Below, in pieces: positions 14,898-23,638 of a DNA stretch of 60,660 nt. Under the pieces are notes generated by a model, which searched no databases, was not told the origin of the DNA, and was given only the letters and a program-made list of their open reading frames with translations. A program made the translations under genes and the position numbers. Location: positions 1-60,660 of the forward strand of contig NZ_JOFQ01000031.1 in assembly GCF_000718305.1 (NCBI RefSeq). Direction: 5' to 3'. The DNA comes from Streptomyces niger. Its GTDB lineage: Bacteria > Actinomycetota > Actinomycetes > Streptomycetales > Streptomycetaceae. Position 1 is the first letter of the stretch. Each line of letters starts with the position of its first letter.

Positions 14898-17413
14898 AAC
14901 GCGTGCTCGCCTCCGTTCCGGACTTGCCCTCGCTCCGCGAGCCGGAAGCTCCCGAGGGACATTGGCTGGCTTGGCTGCGTCAGCAAGTGCAGCCTGGCTG
15001 GCGGCCAGGCGAGTGGGATCACGAGCGGATGTTCTTCGATGGCGATTTGAGCAATGACGCCACTGGCGCCTCGCGGTGCAAAGTTGTCGCCTGCCGGACC
15101 CCGTGCCCTGGTCGTGTCGGCCGGTGTTCGCCCTGCAGCGTGGCGGCTCGGGCGAGTGATCTGTCTGACGAGGAGTTCGACGTCACTCACCAGCCGGCCC
15201 GGAAGCGACGCATGAGAGGGATGTCCGGCCGCGAAGCCTGCCTGGTCTCTGACACCACGGGGCGATGTGCACGAGATGCCGTAAGCCATAGGCTGTGCAC
15301 GACGCACGCTGCTGCCTTCAAAGAGCGCCGGAAGCGGGCTCCCGGACTGCAAGTCAGTGACTGGCAGCAATCGACGATGCCCCGCGCCCTGCCCCGCCGC
15401 GGGGCCTGCCTCGTCGGAGGGTGCGACCGCGAGCAAGATCGGCTTCGACTGTGCCCAGCGCACCACGGGAAATGGCTACGCGAGATCAATGGCGGGAGGT
15501 ACACCCCCGACCAGCTGCTGGCATGGTCAGCCACTACCGGCCCGTTCCTCCAAGTCCATCAGTTCTGGTGTGGAGGGCTTCGCCCCATCGTGGCCCACGA
15601 ACTTCTTCTCGGCCTGCAGGAGCGGGACCGGGAAGGACTCAGCATCAGTCCGATCGCAGTCCGGCTCGCAATCGCAGCGATCTCCGATGTGGGTTCCCTG
15701 TGTGGCCAGGACCTGTCATCACTGCAGTTCGGCAAGGAGAAAGGCAGTAGCCCGGGGCGGGCCTTGCTAGGCCAGATCCAGCGCATGGTCGAGCGCGCGC
15801 GGCGGCAGTACGAAGGTGCGGACCCAATGGCGGGCGATGTGTGGGACGCCGCGGCCGTGGGCCTCTGGGCCTCCACCCATCGCCGCTATGACGCGGTGAA
15901 GGGCGACATCGACTTTCGCGTCGTCCGGCCAACATGGCTGCGTGCGCTTCTCATGGAATGGGCACGCTCCGTTCGTCCGGCCGTGCAAGATCTGCGTACC
16001 TCCCTCCTCGCGTTCTCAGCTGCTTCCGAAGGACTGACCAAGCGGGCCGGGGGCGGTGAGGCCCCCGAGCGTCTGGGAGCCGCGGACATGACTGCGGCAG
16101 TCGACGCGATCAAGAAGTCCAGAAAGAAGGACGGGTCCCTCCGCGCGGCAGCTACTCAAGACAAGCTGGTCAGAGCATGGTTTGCAGTGCTGGACTTCGC
16201 TCGCGCGAGTGGGTTAATGGACGAGGTGCCCGGTACTTTCAGCCGGGCCCGTCACCACCGTGTCGTTCCCCCCGAATCCAATGAGGAACACGCCGGTCGT
16301 GCCCTGCCCGACACAGTCATCCGGCAGCTGGACGCTCAGCTACACCTAGTGGATGTCTCCCACCGGGGCTGGCCGAAGGATCTCTCACAGCTGTTCCACC
16401 AGACCGTCTACGCCGTCCTGCGTGACACCGGTCGCCGTCTGGGCGAGGTCGCCAGCCTCAAGGTGGGCTGCGTTGAGCAGGAAGACGATCACTACCAGCT
16501 GGTCTACGACAACCACAAAGCCAAGCGCAACGGCCGCCGGCTGCCCATCCCCCAGAGCACGGCCGAATTGATCACTCTCTGGGAGCAGCGCCGCGGCGAC
16601 CTTCCTCTGACCAAACGAGCCGGACCGTGGCTGTTCCCCAGCTCCCTACACGGCTCAGGCCGAGGAACTGGTCACATCCGGGCTGACAGCCTCTCAGCGG
16701 TACTTCGTCTCTGGGTCGACGCGCTCCCCCACATCGACAGCGACGTCCCAGGACTGGACGGGCAGCCGCTGCCCTTCGACCGCTCACAGATCACCGCACA
16801 CGCCTTCCGCCACACCTACGCCCAGCGACATGCCGATGCTGGCGTTCCCATCGACGTTCTGCGTGATCTCATGGACCACACCTCTGTCAATACGACGATG
16901 GGTTACTACCAGGTGACGCTGAAGCGTAAGCGGGAGGCAATCCGCACGCTGGCTCCCCTGGCGGTGAACCGCACTGGCCGGACGGCACCACTCCCCCGGG
17001 CCAAGTACGAGATCGCCTCGGTAGCCGTACCGTTCGGCAACTGCACCGAGCCCTCCAACGTCAAGGCCGGCGGCGAGTCCTGTCCTATCCGTTTCCAATG
17101 TTCAGGCTGCGCCTTCTACCGCCCCGACCCGTCCTACCTGCCCGCCATCGAAGATCACGTACGCGGCCTGAGATCAGACCGTGAGACCGCTGACGCCATC
17201 GGTGCAGCCGACTTCGTACTGGCCAATCTCGGGGCACAGATCAACAGCTTCCAAGCCGTGGCTAACACCATGCGAGAACAGCTTGCCGCGCTACCCGAAG
17301 ACGAGCGGCGACAGATCGAGGAAGCGAGCAAGATCCTGCGGAAGTCGAGGGCGAATCAGGCCCACAAACTCCTGCCGCTGACAGTGGTCAAGCAACGCAA
17401 GGAGACTCAGTGA
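14894..17413 (+). CDS. tnpB: Large tyrosine recombinase, TnpB-like
   Basis: 839 residues. The N-terminal 200 residues carry Cys-rich clusters (CKVVACRTPCPG, CLVGGCDREQDRLRLCPAHH) that look zinc-binding. The catalytic domain has R near 514 (RDTGRRLGEVASL), a basic turn HKAKRNGRRLPIP, H-x-x-R near 636-639 (HAFRHTYAQRHAD), H near 662 (LMDHTS) and Tyr near 671 (TTMGYYQ). It is followed by a second Cys motif, CPIRFQCSGCAFYRPDPSYL, which is typical of Tn554-type TnpB proteins. Both recombinases act together with TnpC in that family. It overlaps its upstream (ATGA) and downstream (GTGA) neighbours by 4 bp. Confidence 0.88.
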   Translation: MKRVLASVPDLPSLREPEAPEGHWLAWLRQQVQPGWRPGEWDHERMFFDGDLSNDATGASRCKVVACRTPCPGRVGRCSPCSVAARASDLSDEEFDVTHQPARKRRMRGMSGREACLVSDTTGRCARDAVSHRLCTTHAAAFKERRKRAPGLQVSDWQQSTMPRALPRRGACLVGGCDREQDRLRLCPAHHGKWLREINGGRYTPDQLLAWSATTGPFLQVHQFWCGGLRPIVAHELLLGLQERDREGLSISPIAVRLAIAAISDVGSLCGQDLSSLQFGKEKGSSPGRALLGQIQRMVERARRQYEGADPMAGDVWDAAAVGLWASTHRRYDAVKGDIDFRVVRPTWLRALLMEWARSVRPAVQDLRTSLLAFSAASEGLTKRAGGGEAPERLGAADMTAAVDAIKKSRKKDGSLRAAATQDKLVRAWFAVLDFARASGLMDEVPGTFSRARHHRVVPPESNEEHAGRALPDTVIRQLDAQLHLVDVSHRGWPKDLSQLFHQTVYAVLRDTGRRLGEVASLKVGCVEQEDDHYQLVYDNHKAKRNGRRLPIPQSTAELITLWEQRRGDLPLTKRAGPWLFPSSLHGSGRGTGHIRADSLSAVLRLWVDALPHIDSDVPGLDGQPLPFDRSQITAHAFRHTYAQRHADAGVPIDVLRDLMDHTSVNTTMGYYQVTLKRKREAIRTLAPLAVNRTGRTAPLPRAKYEIASVAVPFGNCTEPSNVKAGGESCPIRFQCSGCAFYRPDPSYLPAIEDHVRGLRSDRETADAIGAADFVLANLGAQINSFQAVANTMREQLAALPEDERRQIEEASKILRKSRANQAHKLLPLTVVKQRKETQ

Positions 17414-17979
17414 CCCGGCACGATGCGCGCGCTGCCGCGCTCAAGGCAGCACGTGAACGCGACAGCCAGGACAAACGCCGTCGAGTGCTGGAGGTCCTGG
17501 ACTCCCTGCAACGCTCAGGAACCAGGGTCACGTTCGCCAGAGTGGCCAAGGAGGCCGGTGTTTCTAGCTGGCTCGCATACGCGCCGGGGCTCCGTGAACC
17601 CATCGAGGCCGCTCGCCAGCGCCAGAAAGAACTCGGCGTTGAGGCAAACGCTGGTGCCGTTCCGCCACAGAGCCGTGTCAGCCACGCCAGCCTCAAGACC
17701 GACCTCGCGCTCGCCCAGCAGCGAATCAAGGAGCTTCGCGAGGAACGCAACCGACTACGTGAGCGTCTACGTCTCCAGCTCGGGGCCGAACTGGACCGGA
17801 CCGACAGCCACGAACTCATCTCCCGCGTAGATCAGTTGAGCCGCGAGAACGAGCAGCTCACTGGCCAGTTGCGACAGGCTCAGGCTGATAACCGTACGCT
17901 TCGCGTCACGGTCGAGAGCTTGGAGGACGACCTGACCGCAGCCCGTCAGAGTCTGCGCAAGATGATGCGCAGCACGTAG
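17410..17979 (+). CDS. tnpC: TnpC-like (DUF6262-type) coiled-coil protein
   Basis: 189 residues from GTG 17410. An Arg/Ala-rich start (ARAAALKAARERDSQDKRRR) precedes a helix-turn-helix-like segment, VTFARVAKEAGVSSWLAY. Then come about 100 residues of coiled coil (LALAQQRIKELREERNRLRE, LSRENEQLTGQLRQAQADN). Position and architecture match TnpC of Tn554-like transposons, which influences orientation and efficiency of insertion without catalysing strand exchange. GTGA overlap with the upstream recombinase places it in one translationally coupled operon. Confidence 0.82.
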   Translation: MTRHDARAAALKAARERDSQDKRRRVLEVLDSLQRSGTRVTFARVAKEAGVSSWLAYAPGLREPIEAARQRQKELGVEANAGAVPPQSRVSHASLKTDLALAQQRIKELREERNRLRERLRLQLGAELDRTDSHELISRVDQLSRENEQLTGQLRQAQADNRTLRVTVESLEDDLTAARQSLRKMMRST

Positions 17980-18068
17980 AAGCAGATCAGACGGACAGCC
18001 GCTCAGGCTGTCATGGCGGATCTGCAAGCATGCCGGCGTTGGGTACTCACACTTGCAGCGGAGGAAGC

Positions 18069-18356
18069 ATGCGTCAGAGAAAGAGCCCCGTCCGCTTCAT
18101 TCACTTCATGTTGGCCCCTCGCATGGCACGACGTATGTACCTATGGACGCTGGACAACCCAGGCCTCACCTACCAAGTCGCATTGAGGTGGGAGGCAGCT
18201 TGGGTCTGTGAACGCGCGAGGTTGCGAAGGACTCACGGGTGGAGGTGGCGGTGGAAGGCGTCTCCGACGGAGCGTGCAGCCATGCGTGTCGTCCTCTTCG
18301 AGCCCGCCTCGCAGCAGTCCCCGCGGCAACGCTCCCTATCAGCACGTGGGGCGTAA
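18069..18356 (+). CDS. Small basic hypothetical protein
   Basis: 95 residues, very rich in Arg and Trp (WRWRWK, RMARRMYLW). Support is a strong GGAGGAAG ribosome-binding site at 18058-18065, immediately before ATG 18069, and position inside the element. No domain is recognised and codon bias is weak, so it may not be a real gene. Confidence 0.35.
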   Translation: MRQRKSPVRFIHFMLAPRMARRMYLWTLDNPGLTYQVALRWEAAWVCERARLRRTHGWRWRWKASPTERAAMRVVLFEPASQQSPRQRSLSARGA

Positions 18357-18461
18357 GGCTTGCCTCGAGCGACGCTCACATTGATCCGCACGCGGTGAAC
18401 ACTGTTGCGCGCGCCACTCAACGTGTGATCATGCTAAGACGGCGGCGATAGGGGGAGAGAG

Positions 18462-18956
18462 ATGGCTGCTGATCCGTTAGAGACAGCATGGAAACTACAG
18501 GCTGGGCTGGCAGACTCGACAGGCAAGGCAGATGCTAAAGCATCGTTCGCGCTAGCCATCCAGTCGAGCGCACTGGTGCTACTTGGTGTCCTGACCAGCG
18601 CCGGGAAAAGTCCTGGCAACCCGCAGCATGGCATCTCCCTCGCCCTCCTGTGGGCCGGTACTGCCATTCTTGCTTGCGGAGCGTGTTGTGCTGCCATTGC
18701 AGTCTCCCCCAACCTGCGCAAGGAACGACGCAGTCCACGTCCTGATGATGACCTCCTCTTCTTCGGGCATCTGCGGCACTGGGACCCCATAGAGCTCGAG
18801 ACTGCCTTGAAGAACAAGGATCTCCTGCCGAACCTTTCCCGGCAGATCGTGGTGATGAGTGAGATCGCCTGGACTAAGCATCGCCGCGTGCAGTGGTCCT
18901 TCGCGTTTGCTGCAGCCGGCTCCGCTGCCCTGGGCTTGGCCGCGATCCTCAAGTGA
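18462..18956 (+). CDS. PycTM-like small membrane protein (putative Pycsar effector)
   Basis: 164 residues from ATG 18462 after GGGGGAGAGAG. The N-terminal helix AWKLQAGLADSTGKADAKAS leads into TM1 (FALAIQSSALVLLGVL), then TM2 (LALLWAGTAILACGACCAAIAV), a soluble 60-residue segment (LLFFGHLRHWDPIELETALK) and TM3 at the C-terminus (WSFAFAAAGSAALGLAAIL). A-D-x-K-A-S running into the first helix is the signature I associate with Pycsar TM effectors (DUF5706-type). The family is proposed to damage the inner membrane when a cyclic pyrimidine nucleotide is sensed. It lacks a nucleotide-binding domain; the next gene has one. Family call is by motif and context. Confidence 0.68.
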   Translation: MAADPLETAWKLQAGLADSTGKADAKASFALAIQSSALVLLGVLTSAGKSPGNPQHGISLALLWAGTAILACGACCAAIAVSPNLRKERRSPRPDDDLLFFGHLRHWDPIELETALKNKDLLPNLSRQIVVMSEIAWTKHRRVQWSFAFAAAGSAALGLAAILK

Positions 18957-18989
18957 GCCCGTGCGTTGTACCTGAGGGGGTAGCGCTAC

Positions 18990-19643
18990 ATGGTTTACCA
19001 ACCGCACCGAGCGGTCCTGGGGGAAGATCTGTGGGGCCGGCTCTGTTCCCTGGCCCCCCAACGCCCGCGGCCCACCGGCAGCGTCCTGATGCGCCAAGGC
19101 GACCCGGGCACCCACGTTCTCGCGCTCATTTCCGGCTCAGCGATCGTGACACTGACGGGAGGAGAAGGGGAGCGCACTTTGCTCGCCGTACGCGGAGCGG
19201 GCGAGTTGTTCGGCGAACTCTCAGTGCTCGACGCGCAGCCCAGATCCGCCTCCGTCACCGCCGCCCGCCCCTGTCTCGTCCATGTAATTGCCGCTCCCCT
19301 CTTCGAGCAGTTCGTCACGGAGCACAACTTGACGAACGTGATGCTGCGACACGCCATCGCCCGCGTTCGGACAGCTGAGGAAGTGCGACTGGAACTGGCG
19401 ACTGCGCCCGTCGTGCACCGGTTGGCCTCCGCCCTGATTCGGCTCATCGAAGCCTCGCCACCAGAAGGCAGCGAGGTAGAAGTTCCCTTGACTCAAGGGG
19501 AGCTGGCGCAGCTGATCGGAGCCTCACGCAACGCGGTCGGCACGATCATCGGCACATGGAAGTCAAGGGACTGGGTGGCTACTTCGCCGGCAGGCGGTCT
19601 ACTGATCAAGAACGTAGAGGCCATCTACAGCTCGCTGCACTGA
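18990..19643 (+). CDS. Crp/Fnr-family protein with intact cyclic-nucleotide-binding pocket
   Basis: 217 residues. Residues about 10-125 are a cNMP-binding beta-roll (SVLMRQGDPGTHVLALISGS) with phosphate-binding cassette GELFGELSVLDAQPRSASVTA. The Glu and Arg that hold the cyclic phosphate and ribose are kept, unlike in many Crp/Fnr relatives. A dimerisation helix and a Crp-type winged helix follow (LTQGELAQLIGASRNAVGTIIGTWKSRDWV). It starts 33 bases after the membrane-protein gene, with GAGGGGG at 18974. It could sense the cyclase product and control transcription, or gate the membrane partner. Confidence 0.85.
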   Translation: MVYQPHRAVLGEDLWGRLCSLAPQRPRPTGSVLMRQGDPGTHVLALISGSAIVTLTGGEGERTLLAVRGAGELFGELSVLDAQPRSASVTAARPCLVHVIAAPLFEQFVTEHNLTNVMLRHAIARVRTAEEVRLELATAPVVHRLASALIRLIEASPPEGSEVEVPLTQGELAQLIGASRNAVGTIIGTWKSRDWVATSPAGGLLIKNVEAIYSSLH

Positions 19644-19759
19644 ACCATGTGATGCACCGCACGCCAAGGCTGCCCAGCAGTGGGCAACCTCGCCGCCGCT
19701 TCCTCGACACCATGAAGGCCTGAGACCAGACAGTGCCCCCTCGAAGGAGCCGATTAAGG

Positions 19760-20572
19760 ATGCAATCCGAGACCGACTTCCGTGACATTCCCCCGGAGCA
19801 GGCCCTGTTCGTGCTGGACATGAAGGGGTACAGCCAAATCCGCGAGTGTCGCATGTCACCCGTCCGCGGTGACCTGGACGACATCCTCGCGCACGTCTTC
19901 TCTCAAAGCGGTCTCGCAGATGAGTGGGCAGACGGAAGGCCCTATAAGGACACTGGTGACGGTGCCATCTTCGTCCTACCCACAGCCCGGATGTGGCGGC
20001 TAGTGGACCCTCTCCTGGGCAATCTCGACCAGGCACTAGCGCGCTACGACAGGGATCGACTGGCCCGTACTCCCGCCATCAGGCTCAGGGCGAGCATCCA
20101 CGTCGGTCCTTTGACCCCGGACGACCACCGCGGTAACGCGATCAACGATGCCTGCAGGTTCGTCAACAGCGACCTCGCCTACGCTGGCATGGAAGCCGCC
20201 GTCGAAAGCGACGCCTACGTCGCCGCGATCGTGTCTGGGGCTGCCTTCAGTCGCACTGTGGGCGCGGGTCGATCCGACCGACTGTCCGAGAGCCACTTTC
20301 TGCCCGCGACCGCGCAGGTACCCGGAAAGCCATCGTTCATCGAGTCGGCCTATATACATGTACCCGGGGTGCCCCCCGCCAATATCGCCAGGCATCTTCC
20401 CGCTGACCCAACCGGGCAACAGCGTGACGGTACACCTGCCACTTCCCACGCACCGGGCGGCCCGACACAAGGCTCCGCCGCACCGAAGTTCCAGTTCAAC
20501 AACACGAACGTGGGCACAGTCGCTGAGCATGTCGGCACCATCCACCAGCCGATCAACTTTCCCAGCGCATGA
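19760..20572 (+). CDS. Class III nucleotide cyclase (PycC-like) with C-terminal motif tail
   Basis: 270 residues. The cyclase homology domain has metal Asp D20 in FVLDMKGYS, D67 in KDTGDGAIFVL, RASIHVGPL and GNAINDACRF, which supplies the N-x-x-x-R transition-state pair, so catalysis looks intact. The base-specifying positions differ from ordinary adenylate cyclases; cUMP or cCMP is suggested by context only. After about residue 200 a Pro/Gly linker leads to a 24-residue tail, KFQFNNTNVGTVAEHV then GTIHQPINF, resembling the N-terminal motif of the next protein. Start 19760 is chosen because AAGGAG lies at 19744; GTG 19733 is an alternative. Confidence 0.8.
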   Translation: MQSETDFRDIPPEQALFVLDMKGYSQIRECRMSPVRGDLDDILAHVFSQSGLADEWADGRPYKDTGDGAIFVLPTARMWRLVDPLLGNLDQALARYDRDRLARTPAIRLRASIHVGPLTPDDHRGNAINDACRFVNSDLAYAGMEAAVESDAYVAAIVSGAAFSRTVGAGRSDRLSESHFLPATAQVPGKPSFIESAYIHVPGVPPANIARHLPADPTGQQRDGTPATSHAPGGPTQGSAAPKFQFNNTNVGTVAEHVGTIHQPINFPSA

Positions 20573-20641
20573 CGATGGGCGGCCTTACGGGGCTGCTCGC
20601 AGCGCGTTCCGAAGGCCGCCGACTAACCAGGAGAAGTAACG

Positions 20642-22858
20642 ATGTCCGACACGGACTTTCCGCCGCCCAATCCAGCCCCTATGCCGGCTGTACCGCCCGG
20701 CATCCCCCGCGTGCCTCCCTCAGCTTGGCCGGGAGCCAGCGGAGCACCCCGCTCCTCGGATGAGGACGAGTCAACCTTCGAGAAGTCCACCGAAGACCGC
20801 CCTCGTGACGTGGGTCGTCATCCTCAACAGGCATCTGCCTCTTATACGTTCAACAGCCCTGTCGGGGTGGTCGCGGATCGTGTCGACAAGATCATCAACG
20901 AAACACGCAAGCGAGATGTGTTGGACTGGGTCGAACTCGATCGTCAACGTCTCCTCGAGCGAGAACCGTTCGTCCAAGACCTCAAGTGGGAAACCGCCTG
21001 GGGGGCCGCACGCGAGGCCAACAAGGATGGTGTGCGTGTTCTGGTCGTGGTCGCTCCTCGCGGCTGCGGTTCGACGACCTTCACCCACCAATTCATCGCA
21101 CGCGAAGCGGACACCCGCTTGAAGCTGTGCAGGGCAGAAGCCGACTGGGAAAGCCCAGCAGTGAGCAGACTACCTCTAGGGGTAGGGCATATTCTCCAAA
21201 TCGACCTCAAGGATCCCGACCAAGATCGACCCACCCCCGCCTTCTTGACAGACCTCGACGGACACGCCAAGAAGCTTGAGGAATGTAAATCCTATCTCAT
21301 TCTCGCCGTGGCCGAGGAACTGTGGCGCGGCTATCGCTCCTGGACCTCGGAGCGCGTGCGTGTTGTCCATTTGACCGATTCACCTGATCCTCACAAGGTT
21401 GTTGCCGCACACCTGCGGACTGCTGGCTACCCAGGGCTTAGCGCCTACGCCCAGACCGGTAAGGCTCGCAAGCAGATCCGCGGGCTGAACGCCGTCGAGG
21501 CAGTGCGCGCAGCAAGCATAGTCATCAAGCAATGGGAGGAATTGAGTCGGCGTCGACCGCCAGCCCTTCCAGTAGAAGATGGCCACGAGGCATCGCTAGA
21601 CCCTGACCTGTGCATGCAAGTCGAAAGTGCACTAGCCGACTGGCGCGACGATTTTGACATTTTGTTCGGTGCTCCCTCCGAGGGCGAACGAAATGGCATG
21701 CGCCCGTTGCCGCTTGATGACCGCTGTCTCCTACTGGCACTAGCCCTGCGGCAGTCCTCACCGGTCCTGCAAATCGCTGCAGATGCCCGGCTGCTCCAGG
21801 ACGAAATCGAGGCGGCCTCAAGTAAGGCGACTGCACAATTCTCGGACACTGGTACTGTATTCGCCGGCCGCGGCTTGCGCCGACGCATTCAAGATGTGGG
21901 CGCCGCCGTCGACTCCCGAGACAATGTATCCTTCGATCGCCCTGGCTACGGCCAAGCCGTATTGGCTTATGTGTGGGACAACTACGAAATCATGCGTCCC
22001 CGCCTGCTGGAGTGGTTGGTAAAAACCAGTGATACCGCTTCAGACAACGACCCGGCCATCACTGCACTGGCACAGCTCGCTTTCCGCTTCGGAGGAACGA
22101 AAGACCTCTCGGACCTGCGCAAGACAGCTCTGAAGGCGCAGGGCCAAGATGTGCTCGGCAAAGTCCTGGCTCGTGCTGCTCAGGATGAGCACACTGGTCG
22201 ACTCGTCTGGGCAGCCCTCTACTCCTGGGCGTCCCAGGCTGAAATGCAGGCAGTTGTTGTCACCATGTGCCGTGACGTTCTACAGGATCCGCACGCCACC
22301 GTGCCCGTGTCCAAGATGGCGATGGTCAGGCTACGCCGAGTAGTACAGGAGGCCGGCGACGGGCCCGCCCGTACCGCCGTGCTCGACGCGTGGCGCGCAC
22401 TCGCCGACCTGGGTCGAACGGATCTCCTGGTCGACGAGATTCAGAAGTGGCAGCGAAAGGCCACGCAAGGGGCAGCAGGCAAACTTGCCCTACTCGCACT
22501 CATGCCTCTCGAACGCGACGGAATTCCCTGGTTGCTGTCTGACACTCCTCCTGACATCGACGTGGAAGCAGGACTGCGGGAGTTGTTCGCAGACATTGAT
22601 CTTCTGCCGGCGACGATCCCGGTAGTCGTCGCATGGGTCCGCTCCTGCGTCCAGGACACCAGCAGGTACGAAAGGCTGCGAGACCGCCTCCTGTCTCCCC
22701 TCAGCAACCAAAGAGTCTTCAAGGCAGGAATGGCATTGATGCAGGCCTTGGCCGAAGTACAGCGGCCTGATGGCAGCAACGTCGGTGAAGACTTGTACGG
22801 CAGGCTAGGCGATGCCCACACGAGGGACGTATTCCGCCTCGCGGAGACAACAGCGTGA
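20642..22858 (+). CDS. STAND-like protein with degenerate P-loop and homotypic-motif N-terminus
   Basis: 738 residues after AGGAGAAG at 20629. Residues 1-62 are Pro-rich and disordered. Residues 66-84 read ASYTFNSPVGVVADRVDKI, echoing the cyclase tail. An NTPase-like core begins VRVLVVVAPRGCGSTTFTHQF (residues 132-151), a P-loop-shaped G-x-x-G-x-G-S-T-T in which the usual Lys is Ser. A Walker-B-like strand follows (KSYLILAVAEEL) and then VVHLTDSPD. The C-terminal half is all-helical and repeat-like (LAQLAFRFGGTKDLSDLRK, LVWAALYSWASQAEMQ). ATP hydrolysis is doubtful; it may be a sensor or scaffold. I do not recognise a named family. Its stop overlaps the next gene (GTGA). Confidence 0.7.
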   Translation: MSDTDFPPPNPAPMPAVPPGIPRVPPSAWPGASGAPRSSDEDESTFEKSTEDRPRDVGRHPQQASASYTFNSPVGVVADRVDKIINETRKRDVLDWVELDRQRLLEREPFVQDLKWETAWGAAREANKDGVRVLVVVAPRGCGSTTFTHQFIAREADTRLKLCRAEADWESPAVSRLPLGVGHILQIDLKDPDQDRPTPAFLTDLDGHAKKLEECKSYLILAVAEELWRGYRSWTSERVRVVHLTDSPDPHKVVAAHLRTAGYPGLSAYAQTGKARKQIRGLNAVEAVRAASIVIKQWEELSRRRPPALPVEDGHEASLDPDLCMQVESALADWRDDFDILFGAPSEGERNGMRPLPLDDRCLLLALALRQSSPVLQIAADARLLQDEIEAASSKATAQFSDTGTVFAGRGLRRRIQDVGAAVDSRDNVSFDRPGYGQAVLAYVWDNYEIMRPRLLEWLVKTSDTASDNDPAITALAQLAFRFGGTKDLSDLRKTALKAQGQDVLGKVLARAAQDEHTGRLVWAALYSWASQAEMQAVVVTMCRDVLQDPHATVPVSKMAMVRLRRVVQEAGDGPARTAVLDAWRALADLGRTDLLVDEIQKWQRKATQGAAGKLALLALMPLERDGIPWLLSDTPPDIDVEAGLRELFADIDLLPATIPVVVAWVRSCVQDTSRYERLRDRLLSPLSNQRVFKAGMALMQALAEVQRPDGSNVGEDLYGRLGDAHTRDVFRLAETTA

Positions 22859-23487
22859 AGGGGCTGTGGCGCCGAGCGCCGCGCAAGACGACTTCTGCAC
22901 AGCCGCGTCTCCTCGTCAGCGCTACACCTGGCATCCCGTTCGAGGCAAATATAACTATCTGGTGGCGGCCGAAACGCAGCCAGAACATGAACTTGGAGGA
23001 GCAAGTTCGACATGACGTTACGGCCGCTGCCAACGAAGTGGCACAAAATCTAGACGCCACAGACCTGCCTGCCGCTCAGGACGCAATCAATGCAACGGTA
23101 GGAGATCTCGCATCGTCGAAGACTCCTCACTATCAACTCACTCAGGTTGACATTCTACTGGGCCTTTCATCGGCATCACGGGAGATACTCATCCAACGCC
23201 AGGCCGATGCTGAGCGGATCAGGCGCCTTCGCTTCCTCAAAGAGCAGCTGTACGACGACCCGGCCCTGGTCGCGCTAGACCGGCTGGAAAATCGATCAGA
23301 ACGGCCGAAGGACGACGAGGTCGCGTACATACAGCGGCTCGCCCGCTCCCTGCGTGCCAATGAGAGCTGGTGGCAACCGCTGCTTGAGCAATGGGAGCAG
23401 CTGGGTGCGGGCTTCTCGGATACCGAGATGCAGCACCGCGCTATGCGGGCGCTTATTAAATCGCTTGCAGAACTCAAAGAGAGCTAG
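22855..23487 (+). CDS. SPFH/band-7-like protein coupled to the STAND-like gene
   Basis: 210 residues from GTG 22855, overlapping the upstream stop by 4 bp. The N-terminus reads LLVSATPGIPFEANITIWW followed by RPKRSQNM, then VRHDVTAAANEVAQNLDATD with DAINATVGDL. A helix starting SSASREILIQRQADAERIR carries on to the end. This strand-then-helix plan, with WxPR after the last strand, recalls SPFH-like proteins of streptomycetes, but the similarity is weak. There is no membrane segment. Coupling to the upstream gene implies fixed stoichiometry with the STAND-like protein. Confidence 0.55.
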   Translation: MKGLWRRAPRKTTSAQPRLLVSATPGIPFEANITIWWRPKRSQNMNLEEQVRHDVTAAANEVAQNLDATDLPAAQDAINATVGDLASSKTPHYQLTQVDILLGLSSASREILIQRQADAERIRRLRFLKEQLYDDPALVALDRLENRSERPKDDEVAYIQRLARSLRANESWWQPLLEQWEQLGAGFSDTEMQHRAMRALIKSLAELKES

Positions 23488-23638
23488 TTTCGCGCTGCGC
23501 GACTCGAGCCTCCCGGGATCAGCCCACGTCCCCCTCAGCGTCAATCGCTCCGTGCATCGACGATCAACCGCATAACTCACGTACCAGACTCCGTCACAAC
23601 GCTCTCACCTCTTACTACTCCCCCATGCATAGAGATAA
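23488..23638. other. Non-coding right terminus of the mobile element
   Basis: About 150 bases of comparatively A/T-rich sequence between the last cargo gene and the right junction. No gene is seen. It probably contains recombinase arm sites, judging from short CTCAC/GTCAC repeats that also occur near the left end. Confidence 0.5.

Larger units (their letters stand above)
13654..23638 (+). mobile_element. Tn554-like integrative element (about 10 kb) carrying a Pycsar-like cargo
   Basis: The element lies precisely inside a DUF2637 gene, between GGATGAA direct repeats with inverted TATCTCTATG/CATAGAGATA arms. At the left it has three overlapping genes in the order tyrosine recombinase, large tyrosine recombinase, small coiled-coil protein, matching tnpA-tnpB-tnpC of the Tn554 family. 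Tn554 is known to insert site-specifically into a protein gene without a target duplication, at a GATGTA-type core; GATGAA here is close. The rest is cargo: a small basic ORF, then a five-gene signalling operon. Base composition at the right end (23100-23640) is visibly less GC-rich than the host. Confidence 0.85.

Noticed and set aside
18357..18461. Crp-type operators (TGTGA half-sites) before the cyclic-nucleotide operon
   Set aside because: Only isolated half-sites such as CGTGTGATCATG are seen, with no correctly spaced TGTGA-N6-TCACA.
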